Part shown: positions 50,642-59,408 of the stretch, in pieces
Position numbering within the stretch: the first letter of the stretch is position 1
Layout of the letters: every line of letters begins with the position of its first letter
DNA from: an uncultured Kocuria sp.
GTDB taxonomy: Bacteria; Actinomycetota; Actinomycetes; Actinomycetales; Micrococcaceae
Assembly (NCBI RefSeq): GCF_947500125.1
Contig: NZ_CANMRA010000015.1
Coordinates: 1-64,000, forward strand
Reading direction: 5' to 3'
Length of the DNA stretch: 64,000 bases
Notes under the pieces: model-generated
Database searches by the model: none
Seen by the model: only the letters and a program-made list of their open reading frames with translations
What the model was told of the DNA's origin: nothing
Made by a program: the position numbers and the translations under genes

Positions 50642-50764
50642 GTGAACAGGAAAGTGGCTGCGGCCCTCGCCCTGGTCGGGGCGTCGGTCGCGGTGCTCAC
50701 CAAGCTGCGGGAGGCCGACGCCGACAGGTCCGCCTGGGCGGACGCCACCGACGAGGTGGAGTAG
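50642..50764 (+). CDS. DLW-39 family small protein (motif variant)
   Basis: A 40-residue protein starting at the GTG at 50642, with AGGAGG 5 bases upstream. It has a hydrophobic N-terminal helix (VAAALALVGASVAVLTKL) and a charged end (READADRSAWADATDEVE). DLW-39 proteins occur at this place, between tRNA-Ile and tRNA-Ala, in many Actinobacteria and are named for an Asp-Leu-Trp motif. Here that motif reads Ser-Ala-Trp, with only the Trp kept. The function is unknown. Confidence 0.85.
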   Translation: MNRKVAAALALVGASVAVLTKLREADADRSAWADATDEVE

Positions 50765-50776
50765 CCCGGACACCGC

Positions 50777-50849
50777 GGGGACGTGGCGCAATTGGTAGCG
50801 CATCTGCTTTGCAAGCAGAGGGTTAGGGGTTCGAGTCCCCTCGTCTCCA
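50777..50849 (+). tRNA. tRNA-Ala (TGC)
   Basis: A 73-base cloverleaf with acceptor GGGGACG and CGTCTCC. The anticodon loop TTTGCAA contains TGC, and the T-arm is GGGG-TTCGAGT-CCCC. The CCA end is encoded at 50850-50852. Confidence 0.97.
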
Positions 50850-50856
50850 CCACATC

Positions 50857-50890
50857 GGATCCCGATCGAGCACACGCTCGGTCGGGATCC
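50857..50890 (+). terminator. Terminator after tRNA-Ala
   Basis: A 15-bp stem with one G-T pair (50857-50871 with 50876-50890) and an ACAC loop starts 4 bases after the CCA end of tRNA-Ala. Confidence 0.85.
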
Positions 50891-51046
50891 CGTCGTCTCC
50901 GGACCGGGTCACCGCGCAGGCTCCGCACCAGGGCTCTCCGCACGTCGGAGCGGGGATCTCGTGGCAGACTGGGCGCGTCCCCGCTCGTCCTCCTGGCGAG
51001 CTCCCCGGCCGCAGCCGGCTGAGCCGCCCGGAACCCAGGAGAAGCC

Positions 51047-52366
51047 ATGCCCCGAGACGACTTCGCCGACAAGGCGCTCACCCCCCTGCCGGGCATCGAC
51101 CCCGGCGAACCGCTCGAGAAGGTCAGCGGCTGGAAGGTCGTGGGACCGGGACTGGTGGTCGCGGCCACCGGTGTGGGCGCCGCGGACCTCGTGGCCACGC
51201 TCACCGCCGGTTCCCGGTTCGGCTACGGCCTGCTCTGGGCGGTCGTGCTCGGCACGGTCCTGAAGATCATCCTCGTCGAGGGCGCCGGGCGGTACTCCCT
51301 GGCCACCGGGCGCACCATCTTCGAGGGATGGCGCTCCCTGGGCCGGTGGACCACCGTCTACTTCGGCCCCTACATCATCATCTGGGGGTTCGTCTACGGC
51401 GCTACCGCCATGTCCTCGGCCGCCCTGCCGCTGGCGGCCCTGTTCCCGGTCCTGCCCCTGTGGGCGTGGGCGATCTTCATGGGACTGCTCGGCTTCTCCA
51501 TGGTCTGGTTCGGCCGCTACGCCCTCGTGGAGCGGCTCGCCGCGCTCATGGTCGGCATCATGTTCGTCGTGGTCGTGGGGCTGGCGGTCATCGCGGTCCC
51601 GAACGTCCCCGACATGATCCGCGGCTTCGTGCCGGTCATCCCGGAGGGCGGGCTGGTCTACACCCTCGCGCTGGCCGGCGGGATCGGCGGCACCATCACC
51701 CTGGCCGCCTACGGCTACTGGCTGCGGGAGAAGGGCTGGTACCGGCCGCGCTGGATGCGGGTGATGCAGCTGGACAACGCGGCCGCCTACACCGTCACGG
51801 GCATCTTCGTGGTCGCGATGCTCATCGTGGGCGTCGAGGTGCTCTACTCCGCGGGCTACGCGATCAGCGCCGGGGACGAAGGACTGCTCGAACTGGGCGA
51901 GATCCTCAAGGACCGCTACGGCGACGTCATCGGCACCGCGTTCCTCGTCGGCTTCTGGGCGGCGTCCTTCTCCTCGCTGGTCGGCGTGTGGTCCGGCGTC
52001 TCCCTGATGTTCGCCGATTTCTGGGGCAACATCCGCGGCAAGCACAGCGGGCACCCGGACACCGTGACCGGCGGCAAGTACTTCCGGTTCTACCTGCTGT
52101 GGCTGACGTTCCCGCCCATGCTCCTGTTCATGCTGGGCCGGCCGGTGTTCCTGATCCTCCTCTACGGCGTGCTGGGCGCCCTGTTCATGCCGTTCCTGGC
52201 CCTGACCCTGATCTGGCTGCTCAACACGCGGCGCACGCCCGAGCGCTGGCGCAACGGCGTCTTCACGAACGTCATGCTCGCCGTGTGCGTGGTGCTGTTC
52301 ACCGTGCTCGGCCTCTACCAGGCGTGGGACACGCTCCAGGACGTGATCGTCTGGTTCCAGGGCTGA
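51047..52366 (+). CDS. Divergent Nramp-family transporter
   Basis: A 439-residue membrane protein with about 11 helices and the Nramp fold, beginning GWKVVGPGLVVAATGVGAADLVATLTAGSRFGYGLLW. In true Nramp proteins the first helix carries DPGN and the sixth carries an MPH motif, which bind the metal. Here the aligned positions read roughly GAAD in helix 1, and the sixth-helix region is GGTITLAAYGYW. The classical site is therefore missing, although the helix layout is kept. The protein belongs to a divergent, uncharacterised clade; calling it a manganese or iron importer would be unsafe. A strong terminator follows. Confidence 0.8.
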   Translation: MPRDDFADKALTPLPGIDPGEPLEKVSGWKVVGPGLVVAATGVGAADLVATLTAGSRFGYGLLWAVVLGTVLKIILVEGAGRYSLATGRTIFEGWRSLGRWTTVYFGPYIIIWGFVYGATAMSSAALPLAALFPVLPLWAWAIFMGLLGFSMVWFGRYALVERLAALMVGIMFVVVVGLAVIAVPNVPDMIRGFVPVIPEGGLVYTLALAGGIGGTITLAAYGYWLREKGWYRPRWMRVMQLDNAAAYTVTGIFVVAMLIVGVEVLYSAGYAISAGDEGLLELGEILKDRYGDVIGTAFLVGFWAASFSSLVGVWSGVSLMFADFWGNIRGKHSGHPDTVTGGKYFRFYLLWLTFPPMLLFMLGRPVFLILLYGVLGALFMPFLALTLIWLLNTRRTPERWRNGVFTNVMLAVCVVLFTVLGLYQAWDTLQDVIVWFQG

Positions 52367-52386
52367 GCGGCAGGTCCCCCGCAACG

Positions 52387-52426
52387 GCAGAGGCCCCCGC
52401 TCCCTCCCGGGAGCGGGGGCCTCTGC
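52387..52426. terminator. Bidirectional terminator after the Nramp-like gene
   Basis: A perfect 18-bp stem (52387-52404 with 52409-52426) and a 4-base loop lie between two convergent genes and should stop transcription from both sides. Confidence 0.9.
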
Positions 52427-52441
52427 CCGAACGGGCGGGGA

Positions 52442-53314
52442 TCAGGCCTCGTTCTCGTCCTTCTTGCCCTGGATCTGCTCCTTGACCTCGTGGATCGTGG
52501 TCTTGGCGTCGTCACCGACGGCCTTGGCGTTGTCCTTGACCTCGGAGGCCGCCTCCGAGACACCGCCGGACTGGCCGGCCGGGGTGGTCGCGTCCTTGAC
52601 GTCGTCGACCTGCACGCCGGTGCCGGCGGCCACGGTGGACTGCTGGGCCACCGGGGACGCGGTCACGCGCGGGGACGTGGCCGCGGGGGTCTTCCAGGGG
52701 TCCTCGACGGGGCGCGACGCCTTCCAGGCGGCCACGCCGGCGACACCACCGGCCACGAGCAGGCCCAGCAGCAGCAGGCCCTTGTGGGACTTCTCGGCCT
52801 TCTTCTGCTGCTTGGCGTAGTCCTTGGCGACCTTCGCGGCGGCCTTCTTCGCGTTCGCCACGGCCTTCTTGTCACCGGTGAGCTTGGCGACGATGGCCTC
52901 GAGCTGCTCCGGGGTGTCCGCGTCGGCGAACTTGCCCGCCAGCAGGGCGGCGGCGCCGGCGTACTTCGCCTGCATCGCGGCACGGCTCTCGGAGGCGCGG
53001 TCGGCGGCCTTCGCAGCCACGGGGCCCGCGGTCTTGGCGGCCTTCGCCGCGACCGGGGCGGTCACCGCGGCCGCCTTCAGCTTCGCGGAGTCGGAGAACT
53101 CGTGCGCACGGCCCAGTCCCTCCTGGACCTTGGGGCCGGCGGTCGCGACGCCACCGGCCAGGGCCGCGGCACCCGCCTCAACGCTGTGCTGGAGCCGGGG
53201 CGCGAGATCACCGATCTCCTTGGACGCCCACTTCCCGGCGTCCAGGACCTTGCTCTCCGTGGCCTTCTGCGCCGCGACGGCCTTCTTCTCGCTCTTGGAC
53301 TTCTTGAAGCTCAT
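52442..53314 (-). CDS. Ala/Lys-rich membrane-anchored protein, function unknown
   Basis: A 290-residue protein. Residues 1-190 are helical and very rich in Ala and Lys with heptad-like patterns (VAAKAAKTAGPVAAKAADRA, KKAVANAKKAAAKVAKDYAKQQKKAEK). One membrane helix follows (GLLLLGLLVAGGVAGVAAW, about 195-213). The C-terminal 75 residues end in a charged helix similar in composition to stress-response LEA- or CsbD-like proteins. The ATG at 53314 is preceded by GGAGGG. No family with a known function is recognised; a structural or envelope-stress role is only a guess. Confidence 0.7.
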   Translation of the reverse strand: MSFKKSKSEKKAVAAQKATESKVLDAGKWASKEIGDLAPRLQHSVEAGAAALAGGVATAGPKVQEGLGRAHEFSDSAKLKAAAVTAPVAAKAAKTAGPVAAKAADRASESRAAMQAKYAGAAALLAGKFADADTPEQLEAIVAKLTGDKKAVANAKKAAAKVAKDYAKQQKKAEKSHKGLLLLGLLVAGGVAGVAAWKASRPVEDPWKTPAATSPRVTASPVAQQSTVAAGTGVQVDDVKDATTPAGQSGGVSEAASEVKDNAKAVGDDAKTTIHEVKEQIQGKKDENEA

Positions 53315-53473
53315 GAATCCATCCCTCCTCGGGTCGTGACAATCCACTGTCAGCATACGGGCAGAGCCGTCATGGCAGGAGGGTGCCCCGCGCAATCCCG
53401 GGCCTTTTCACTGTGCGCTGAACCCCGTGACCCCGCCGGGGAGGGCCTCCGGGCGCCGTGCAAGAATGAGCGC

Positions 53474-54019
53474 ATGACTTCTGCCATTCCCACCGCCAAG
53501 GCGACCATCCACACGAACCACGGCGACATCGTCGTGAATCTGTTCGGCAACCACGCCCCGAAGACCGTCAAGAACTTCATCGGCCTCTCGGACGGCACCC
53601 AGGAGTGGAGCGACCCGCGCACCGGCGAGAAGCAGACCGGGCCCCTGTACAAGGACGTGGTCTTCCACCGCATCATCCGCGACTTCATGATCCAGGGCGG
53701 GGACCCCCTCGGCCAGGGCATCGGCGGACCGGGCTACGAGTTCGACGACGAGATCCACCCCGAGCTCGACTTCAACGAGCCCTACATCCTGGCGATGGCC
53801 AACGCCGGCAAGCGCAACGGCAAGGGCACCAACGGGTCCCAGTTCTTCATCACCACCGCTCCCACCACCTGGTTGCAGGGCAAGCACACGATCTTCGGCG
53901 AGGTCGCCGACGACGCCTCCCGGAAGGTCGTCGACGAGCTCAACAACGTCCGCACCGGCGGCATGGACCGCCCGGTCGAGGACTGCGTGGTCACCTCGAT
54001 CGACGTCGAGCAGCTCTAG
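53474..54019 (+). CDS. Peptidyl-prolyl cis-trans isomerase (cyclophilin)
   Basis: A 181-residue cytoplasmic cyclophilin that catalyses proline isomerisation. The catalytic Arg lies in FHRIIRDFMIQGGDP, and GTNGSQFFIT with its conserved Gln/Phe and the HTIFGEV segment complete the active site. There is no signal peptide. The ATG at 53474 has no good ribosome site. Two hairpins follow the stop codon. It matches the single-domain PpiA/PpiB type found near gyrA in Actinobacteria. Confidence 0.94.
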   Translation: MTSAIPTAKATIHTNHGDIVVNLFGNHAPKTVKNFIGLSDGTQEWSDPRTGEKQTGPLYKDVVFHRIIRDFMIQGGDPLGQGIGGPGYEFDDEIHPELDFNEPYILAMANAGKRNGKGTNGSQFFITTAPTTWLQGKHTIFGEVADDASRKVVDELNNVRTGGMDRPVEDCVVTSIDVEQL

Positions 54020-54032
54020 ATCCGAGCAGTCT

Positions 54033-54105
54033 CCCCGTCCCGGCGCCGCCGGGACGGGGACCAGCGGCGCAGGCCCGTCCGGAGCGATCCGGACGGGCCT
54101 GCGCC
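54033..54105 (+). terminator. Tandem terminators after the cyclophilin gene
   Basis: Two hairpins lie in a row: a 12-bp stem (54033-54044 with 54048-54059) and a perfect 18-bp stem (54066-54083 with 54088-54105) with a GCGA loop. Together they isolate the cyclophilin gene from the rhomboid gene. Confidence 0.85.
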
Positions 54106-54166
54106 GTTCCCGTCCAGTCCACCCCGTCCAGCGATCCGGGCCCGGTCCGGCCCAGGAGGAGTTCCA

Positions 54167-54967
54167 GTGAGCGGCGAGCGACCGCAGTACGGCGCGTCCA
54201 CCGGAGGAGAGATCCCGGTGTGCCCGCGCCACCCAGACCGGCCGGCGTACGTGACGTGCCAGCGCTGCGGCCGGCCGACGTGCCCGGAGTGCCAGCGCAC
54301 GGCCGCGGTGGGCGTCCACTGCGTCGACTGCGTGCAGGAGGCGACGCGCTCGCGCCCGGCGGTGCGCACGAGCCTCGGCGGCCGGGCGGCCCAGGGCTCC
54401 CCGATGCTCGTCACGTGGTGGCTCATCGGCGCCAACGCGGTGGTCTACGCGCTGCAGTGGCTCGTGCAGGCGGCGGGGGTGAGCCTGCTGCAGCTGTTCG
54501 CCTACGCCCCCGTGACCACGACCTCCGAGCCCTGGCGGATGCTCACGAGCGGGTTCCTGCACTCGATGTCCAGTCCGCTGCACCTGCTCCTGAACATGTA
54601 CATGCTCTACCTCTTCGGGCGGATGCTCGAGCCGGCACTGGGCCGCGGCCGGTTCCTGCTGCTGTTCCTGCTCTCCGTCCTGGGCGGCTCCGTGGGCGTC
54701 CTGCTGCTGTCGCACCCCCTCAGCCTCGTGGTCGGCGCGTCCGGGGGCGTCTTCGGCCTCTTCGGCGCCCTGTTCGTGCTGCAGCGCCACCTGGGGCAGT
54801 CCATCACGCCGATCGCGGTGCTGATCGGCGTGAACGTCGTCTTCGGCTTCCTCTTCCCCGGCATCGCCTGGCAGGCGCACCTGGGCGGGCTCGTCACGGG
54901 GGCCCTGGTCGCCTTCGGCTACACGCTCGCTACCCGCCGGGGCCGCGGCGCCGGCCGCCGCCGGTGA
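54167..54967 (+). CDS. Rhomboid family intramembrane serine protease
   Basis: A 266-residue protease that cuts proteins inside the membrane. An N-terminal zinc-ribbon-like part (CPRHPDRPAYVTCQRCGRPTCPECQ...HCVDC) precedes six helices. The nucleophile is Ser192 in VGASGGVFGLFG, and the partner His238 lies in WQAHLGGLVTG. The helix-2 region is LTSGFLHSMSSPLHLLLNMY. The GTG start has AGGAGGAG upstream. The substrate is unknown; this domain order is common in Actinobacteria. Confidence 0.95.
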   Translation: MSGERPQYGASTGGEIPVCPRHPDRPAYVTCQRCGRPTCPECQRTAAVGVHCVDCVQEATRSRPAVRTSLGGRAAQGSPMLVTWWLIGANAVVYALQWLVQAAGVSLLQLFAYAPVTTTSEPWRMLTSGFLHSMSSPLHLLLNMYMLYLFGRMLEPALGRGRFLLLFLLSVLGGSVGVLLLSHPLSLVVGASGGVFGLFGALFVLQRHLGQSITPIAVLIGVNVVFGFLFPGIAWQAHLGGLVTGALVAFGYTLATRRGRGAGRRR

Positions 54968-55309
54968 CGCCGTTCCCGCACCCGCCCACTGGGCCCCGCG
55001 CGCCGAGGGCGGGGCGTGTTCTCCACAGGGGTTGTCCCCACCTGTCGACAAGTTACACCGGTGGAATTCCACACCTGTGACCAACGGTGTGGACAGCGCC
55101 ACGGCGGCTTCCACAGCTGTTAATAACGCTGTGGAGAGCGAGCTGTGCACACAGTTCTCCACACCTGTGGACAACGTTGTGCACCGGGTGGGGAGAAGGG
55201 GACGGAACGCGCTGCCCGGGACGGCGTTCTCCAGCGATCCTCAGGCCGCGTGCGGAAGACTGGACGGGGGCGGGTCCCGCCGCGCCCACGGACGAGAACG
55301 GGAGATCGC
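54968..55309. promoter_or_regulatory. oriC-like DnaA-box cluster before a two-component system
   Basis: About 340 bases without a gene. Between 55018 and 55190 lie TTCTCCACA (55019-55027), TTGTCCCCA (55032-55040), CTGTCCACA on the minus strand (55088-55096), TTCTCCACA (55155-55163), a perfect TTGTCCACA on the minus strand (55066-55074 + 100, i.e. 55166-55174) and TTGTGCACC (55177-55185). A GTTAATAACG stretch (55119-55128) is flanked by TTCCACAG and CTGTGGA, resembling the right end of oriC. The boxes are read directly; DnaA binding and function are inferred. Confidence 0.65.
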
Positions 55310-55998
<689 letters not shown>

Positions 55999-56002
<4 letters not shown>

Positions 56003-57447
56003 CCCCCCGCGGAAGGGGCCTGCTCGACCGGTGGGGGGTGCGGGAGCGCAGCACGGCCGCGGCGGCGCTGCTCATCCTCCTCGTGATGGCCGTCGCGGGA
56101 GCCGTGCTGCTCGAGGTCCTGAGCCGCGCGGCCGTGGGGGCCGCCCACGACCAGGCGGTGGCCCGGCAGACGGAGATCCTGCAGGACCTGGGCCTGCCGT
56201 GGGGACCGCGCAGCGCCGGGGGTACGGCGGGGGAAACGGCCGTGTTCACGCGGGCCGGTCTCGGCGAGCTGATGCTGCGACTTGGCCGGCCGGGGGTCAT
56301 CGTGCAGCTCCAGGACGCGGAGGGGCGGGTGGTGGCCGCGTCCCCCGCCAGCGCGCTGGACACGGACCTGTCCGTGCCGGTCCTGGAGCCGGGGCAGTCC
56401 TCCGACTCCGCGGCGACCGGGGAGGGACCGGTGCCCGGGACCGGCGACTTCGTGTATGTCGCTCATGGCATGTACATCAACGGTGAGCCCCTGACCCTCA
56501 CCGTGGCGGTTCCCATGGCGCTGCAGCAGGGCACCCTCCAGACCGTGTCCCTGTTCCTGCTGGTCGGTGGTCCGGTGCTGGCGCTGCTCGGGGCCGCGCT
56601 GATGTGGTTCCTCGTCGGCCGCTCCCTCGCGCCGGTGCGGCGCATCACCGGGCAGGTCCGGCGCATCGGCACGGCCCGTCTGGGGGAGCGGGTCGACGTG
56701 CCCCCCACCCGGGACGAGATCGCGGTGCTCGCCACCACCATGAACGGGATGCTGGACCGCCTGCAGGCGTCCGACCGCGCGCAGCGGAGGTTCGTCGCGG
56801 ACGCCTCCCACGAGCTCCGCAGCCCGCTCGCCACCCTCACCACCACGATCGAGGTGGCCGCCTCCGACCCATCCGGGGCGACGTGGCCGGAGGTCGCCCC
56901 CGTGCTCAGGTCCCAGTCCCGCCGGATGGGGCGGCTCGTGGAGGACCTCCTGACGCTCGCGAAGATCGACGACGCCGGGCTGCGGCTGCGCACCGCGGAC
57001 ACCGACCTGGACGAGGTGGTCCGGGAGGAGCTGGCCAGGATGCGCCCGGCCTCGCGGCACGAGGTGCGCGTGCACGTGGACCCCGTGCGGGTCCGGGGGG
57101 ACGCCAGCCGGCTGCAGCAGGTGGTCCGCAACCTGCTCTCCAACGCGGAGCGGCACGCGGACACCTGGATCTCCGTCTCCCTGCGGGCGGAGGGGCAGGA
57201 GGCCGTCGTGGACGTGGTCAACGACGGCGACACGATCGCGCCGGTGGACCGGGAGCGGGTCTTCGAGCGGTTCGTGCGGCTCGACGACTCCCGGACCCGG
57301 GACACGGGGGGATCCGGACTGGGCCTGGCCATCAGCCGGGAGATCGTCGCGGCCCACCGGGGGACGATCAGCGCGGGCGAGGACCCGCGGGGCCACTGCC
57401 GCTTCGAGGTGCGTCTTCCGCGGGAGAGCGGGGACGACGAGGACTGA
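55999..57447 (+). CDS. Sensor histidine kinase
   Basis: A 482-residue membrane kinase, partner of the regulator before it. Two membrane helices (about 20-42 and 185-212) bracket an external sensor domain of about 145 residues. A HAMP linker (RSLAPVRRITGQVRRIG) and an HisKA domain follow, with phospho-acceptor His271 in DASHELRSPL. The ATPase domain has the N-box LLSNAERHAD, VNDGDTIAP and GGSGLGLAISREIV. Translation is coupled to the regulator by a 4-base overlap. The signal cannot be read. Confidence 0.94.
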
Positions 57448-57494
57448 ACGCCTCGCCGTGCTCGTGGTCGCCGTGGCGGCGGTCCCCGGACCGC

Positions 57495-57531
57495 GTCTCA
57501 GCACGCCGTCTCAGCACGCCGTCTCAGTACC
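57495..57531. repeat. 13-base tandem repeat at the end of the GntR gene
   Basis: GTCTCAGCACGCC occurs twice in a row (57495-57507 and 57508-57520) and a third partial copy (57521-57531) contains the GntR stop codon. It probably arose by duplication of the gene end; a role is not evident. Confidence 0.7.
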
Positions 57532-58324
57532 CCGCGGCGGCGGCGCCCCAGACCTGCGCGGTCAGCTCCTCGACGCGCTCCGCGGGAGTGCGCTGCGCGA
57601 GCAGGGCCTGGGCGACGAGCCGCTGCGCGGTCGAGGCGAGGTGCTCGCGCATGGCGAGCGCCGCCGCCTCCTCGTCGCGGGCGAGGACGGCCTGCACCAG
57701 TGCGTCGTGCTCCCGTGCGAGCTCGTCGACGGGCCGTCGCGTCGTGGCGGCCACGACGCCCAGGAAGGCCGTGGTGGTGCGCAGCCGCTCCACGAGCTGG
57801 ACGGCCTGGGAGTTGCCGGCGACCAGGAGCAGCAGCCGGTGCAGCGCCTCGTCGGCCCGGGCGGTCGCCTCGAGGTCCCCGGTGCGGGCCGCCTCGTGCA
57901 TCGCCTGCCACTGGGCCCGGATCCGATCGAGCTCCCCGGGCCCCGCGAGACGGGCAGCCCGCCGGGCGGCGGGGACCTCCAAGGCGGTGCGCACCGCGAA
58001 GATCTCCGCGACGTCGGTGGGGCTGACCTCGACGATCTCGAAGCCGCGGTTGCGGTGGAACCGGATCAGCCCGGCCTCGCCCAGCCGCAGCAGGCCTTCC
58101 CGCACGGGGCTGCGGGAGACGTCCATGGCGGAGGCCAGCTGCTGCACCGAGTACAGCCGCCCGGGCTCCATCTCTCCCGCCGTGATCGCCCGGCGCACCG
58201 CGGTCATCACCTGCACGGCGAGCGAGCTGCCGGTCGTGGCGGCCACGGACGGCAGAGCGGGGAGCGCCGCCCCGGGGCGGCCGTCGTCCGGCGAGCGGGC
58301 GACGGAGCGGGGTGGGGTGGTCAC
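57524..58324 (-). CDS. GntR-family transcriptional regulator (FadR subgroup)
   Basis: A 266-residue repressor-type regulator. The winged helix-turn-helix lies at about 35-100 (LAVQVMTAVRRAITAGEMEPGRLYSVQQLASAMDVSRSPVREGLLRLGEAGLI). An all-helical FCD ligand domain fills the rest ([57 protein letters not shown]). The GTG overlaps the stop of the dehydrogenase gene upstream (GTGA), so it probably controls its own operon in response to a sugar acid or related substrate of that dehydrogenase. Confidence 0.93.
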   Translation of the reverse strand: MTTPPRSVARSPDDGRPGAALPALPSVAATTGSSLAVQVMTAVRRAITAGEMEPGRLYSVQQLASAMDVSRSPVREGLLRLGEAGLIRFHRNRGFEIVEVSPTDVAEIFAVRTALEVPAARRAARLAGPGELDRIRAQWQAMHEAARTGDLEATARADEALHRLLLLVAGNSQAVQLVERLRTTTAFLGVVAATTRRPVDELAREHDALVQAVLARDEEAAALAMREHLASTAQRLVAQALLAQRTPAERVEELTAQVWGAAAAGY

Positions 58325-59322
58325 GGGGTGATCGTCAGCTTGATGTCCCCGGGCCGGTGCTCCTCGGCCCGCTGCATGGCCTCCGCGATCCGCTCGAGGG
58401 GGAACTCGGCCCCGATGCAGTGCTCCACGTCGATCTCCCCCTCGGAGATCCGGCGCAGAGCCTCCCGGAAGGAGGTCAGTCCGGGCTCGGCCTGCGCCGC
58501 CACGGAGCACTGCAGCCGCAGGTTCTTGCGGAACGCCGTCCACAGCGGGACCTCGGTGGGCCCGTGCCGCTCCGGCAGGCCGAAGAAGCCGACGACGCCC
58601 CGGTCGGCCGCGAGCTCCACGGCCTGGTCGCGCAGCACGTCGTGGCCCACGGCCTCGATCACGAGGTCGGCGCCACGGCCCCCGGTGACCTCGGCCACGA
58701 CCGCGGCGAGGTCCTGCTCCGGCACCCGCACGGGGACGGCGCCCAGTCTCCGGGCGACGTCGAGCCTCCCCGCGTCCAGGTCGGAGGCGACGACGTGCGC
58801 GAAGCCCAGCCTCCGGGCCTCCTCCACGAAGAACAGCCCGGCGGAGCCCGCACCCATCACCGCGCACGTGTGCGCCCGGCGGGCGGGCGTCTCCACGGGC
58901 CAGAACTGGCGCATGGCGTAGAGGCAGGTGCCGTACTGCTGGGCCATCATGAGCCGCCGCAGCTGCAGGGAGTCCCCGGGGTCCGTGCCGGCGGGCAGCT
59001 CGACGACGTGCAGGTCGTCCAGCAGCTGGAGCTCCGCGAAGCACCCGCCCATCTCGCCCTGGGGGACCGTCAGCACGAGGGTGCCCTCCGGGACGCGCTC
59101 CGACCGGGACTCGACCACCACACCGACCCCCTCGTGGCCGGGGTAGCCGGGGCGGAGCGGACCCTCCGCGTGGAGCAGCCCGTGGAAGACCGCGTGCAGG
59201 TCCGAACCGCAGATCGAGGCGTGCAGCATGCGCACCACCACCTGACCGGGTTCCCGGGCCTGCGGATCGGGCCAGTCGGTGACGGTGATCGTGCTCGTGG
59301 TGGGGACGTGGGACCCTCGCAT
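58321..59322 (-). CDS. Zinc-binding alcohol dehydrogenase family protein
   Basis: A 333-residue MDR-type dehydrogenase. The catalytic zinc ligands are Cys38 (ICGSD) and His63-Glu64 (GHEGVG). The NAD-binding fold has VMGAGSAGLFFVEEARRLG and the acidic VASDLDAGR. The structural zinc loop with four Cys is missing, which fits a shortened subfamily. The ATG is preceded by AGGAGG at 5 bases. It is translationally coupled to the GntR regulator. The substrate could be a polyol or sugar acid, but the sequence does not decide it. Confidence 0.88.
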   Translation of the reverse strand: MRGSHVPTTSTITVTDWPDPQAREPGQVVVRMLHASICGSDLHAVFHGLLHAEGPLRPGYPGHEGVGVVVESRSERVPEGTLVLTVPQGEMGGCFAELQLLDDLHVVELPAGTDPGDSLQLRRLMMAQQYGTCLYAMRQFWPVETPARRAHTCAVMGAGSAGLFFVEEARRLGFAHVVASDLDAGRLDVARRLGAVPVRVPEQDLAAVVAEVTGGRGADLVIEAVGHDVLRDQAVELAADRGVVGFFGLPERHGPTEVPLWTAFRKNLRLQCSVAAQAEPGLTSFREALRRISEGEIDVEHCIGAEFPLERIAEAMQRAEEHRPGDIKLTITP

Positions 59323-59408
59323 GCGCGCCTCCTGGTGTCGGGCGCGCCGGGCGCCGGTGGGTGACATGCTACCCACGGTGGTGCCCCCGGGACGTGCGTG
59401 ACGCCGGA

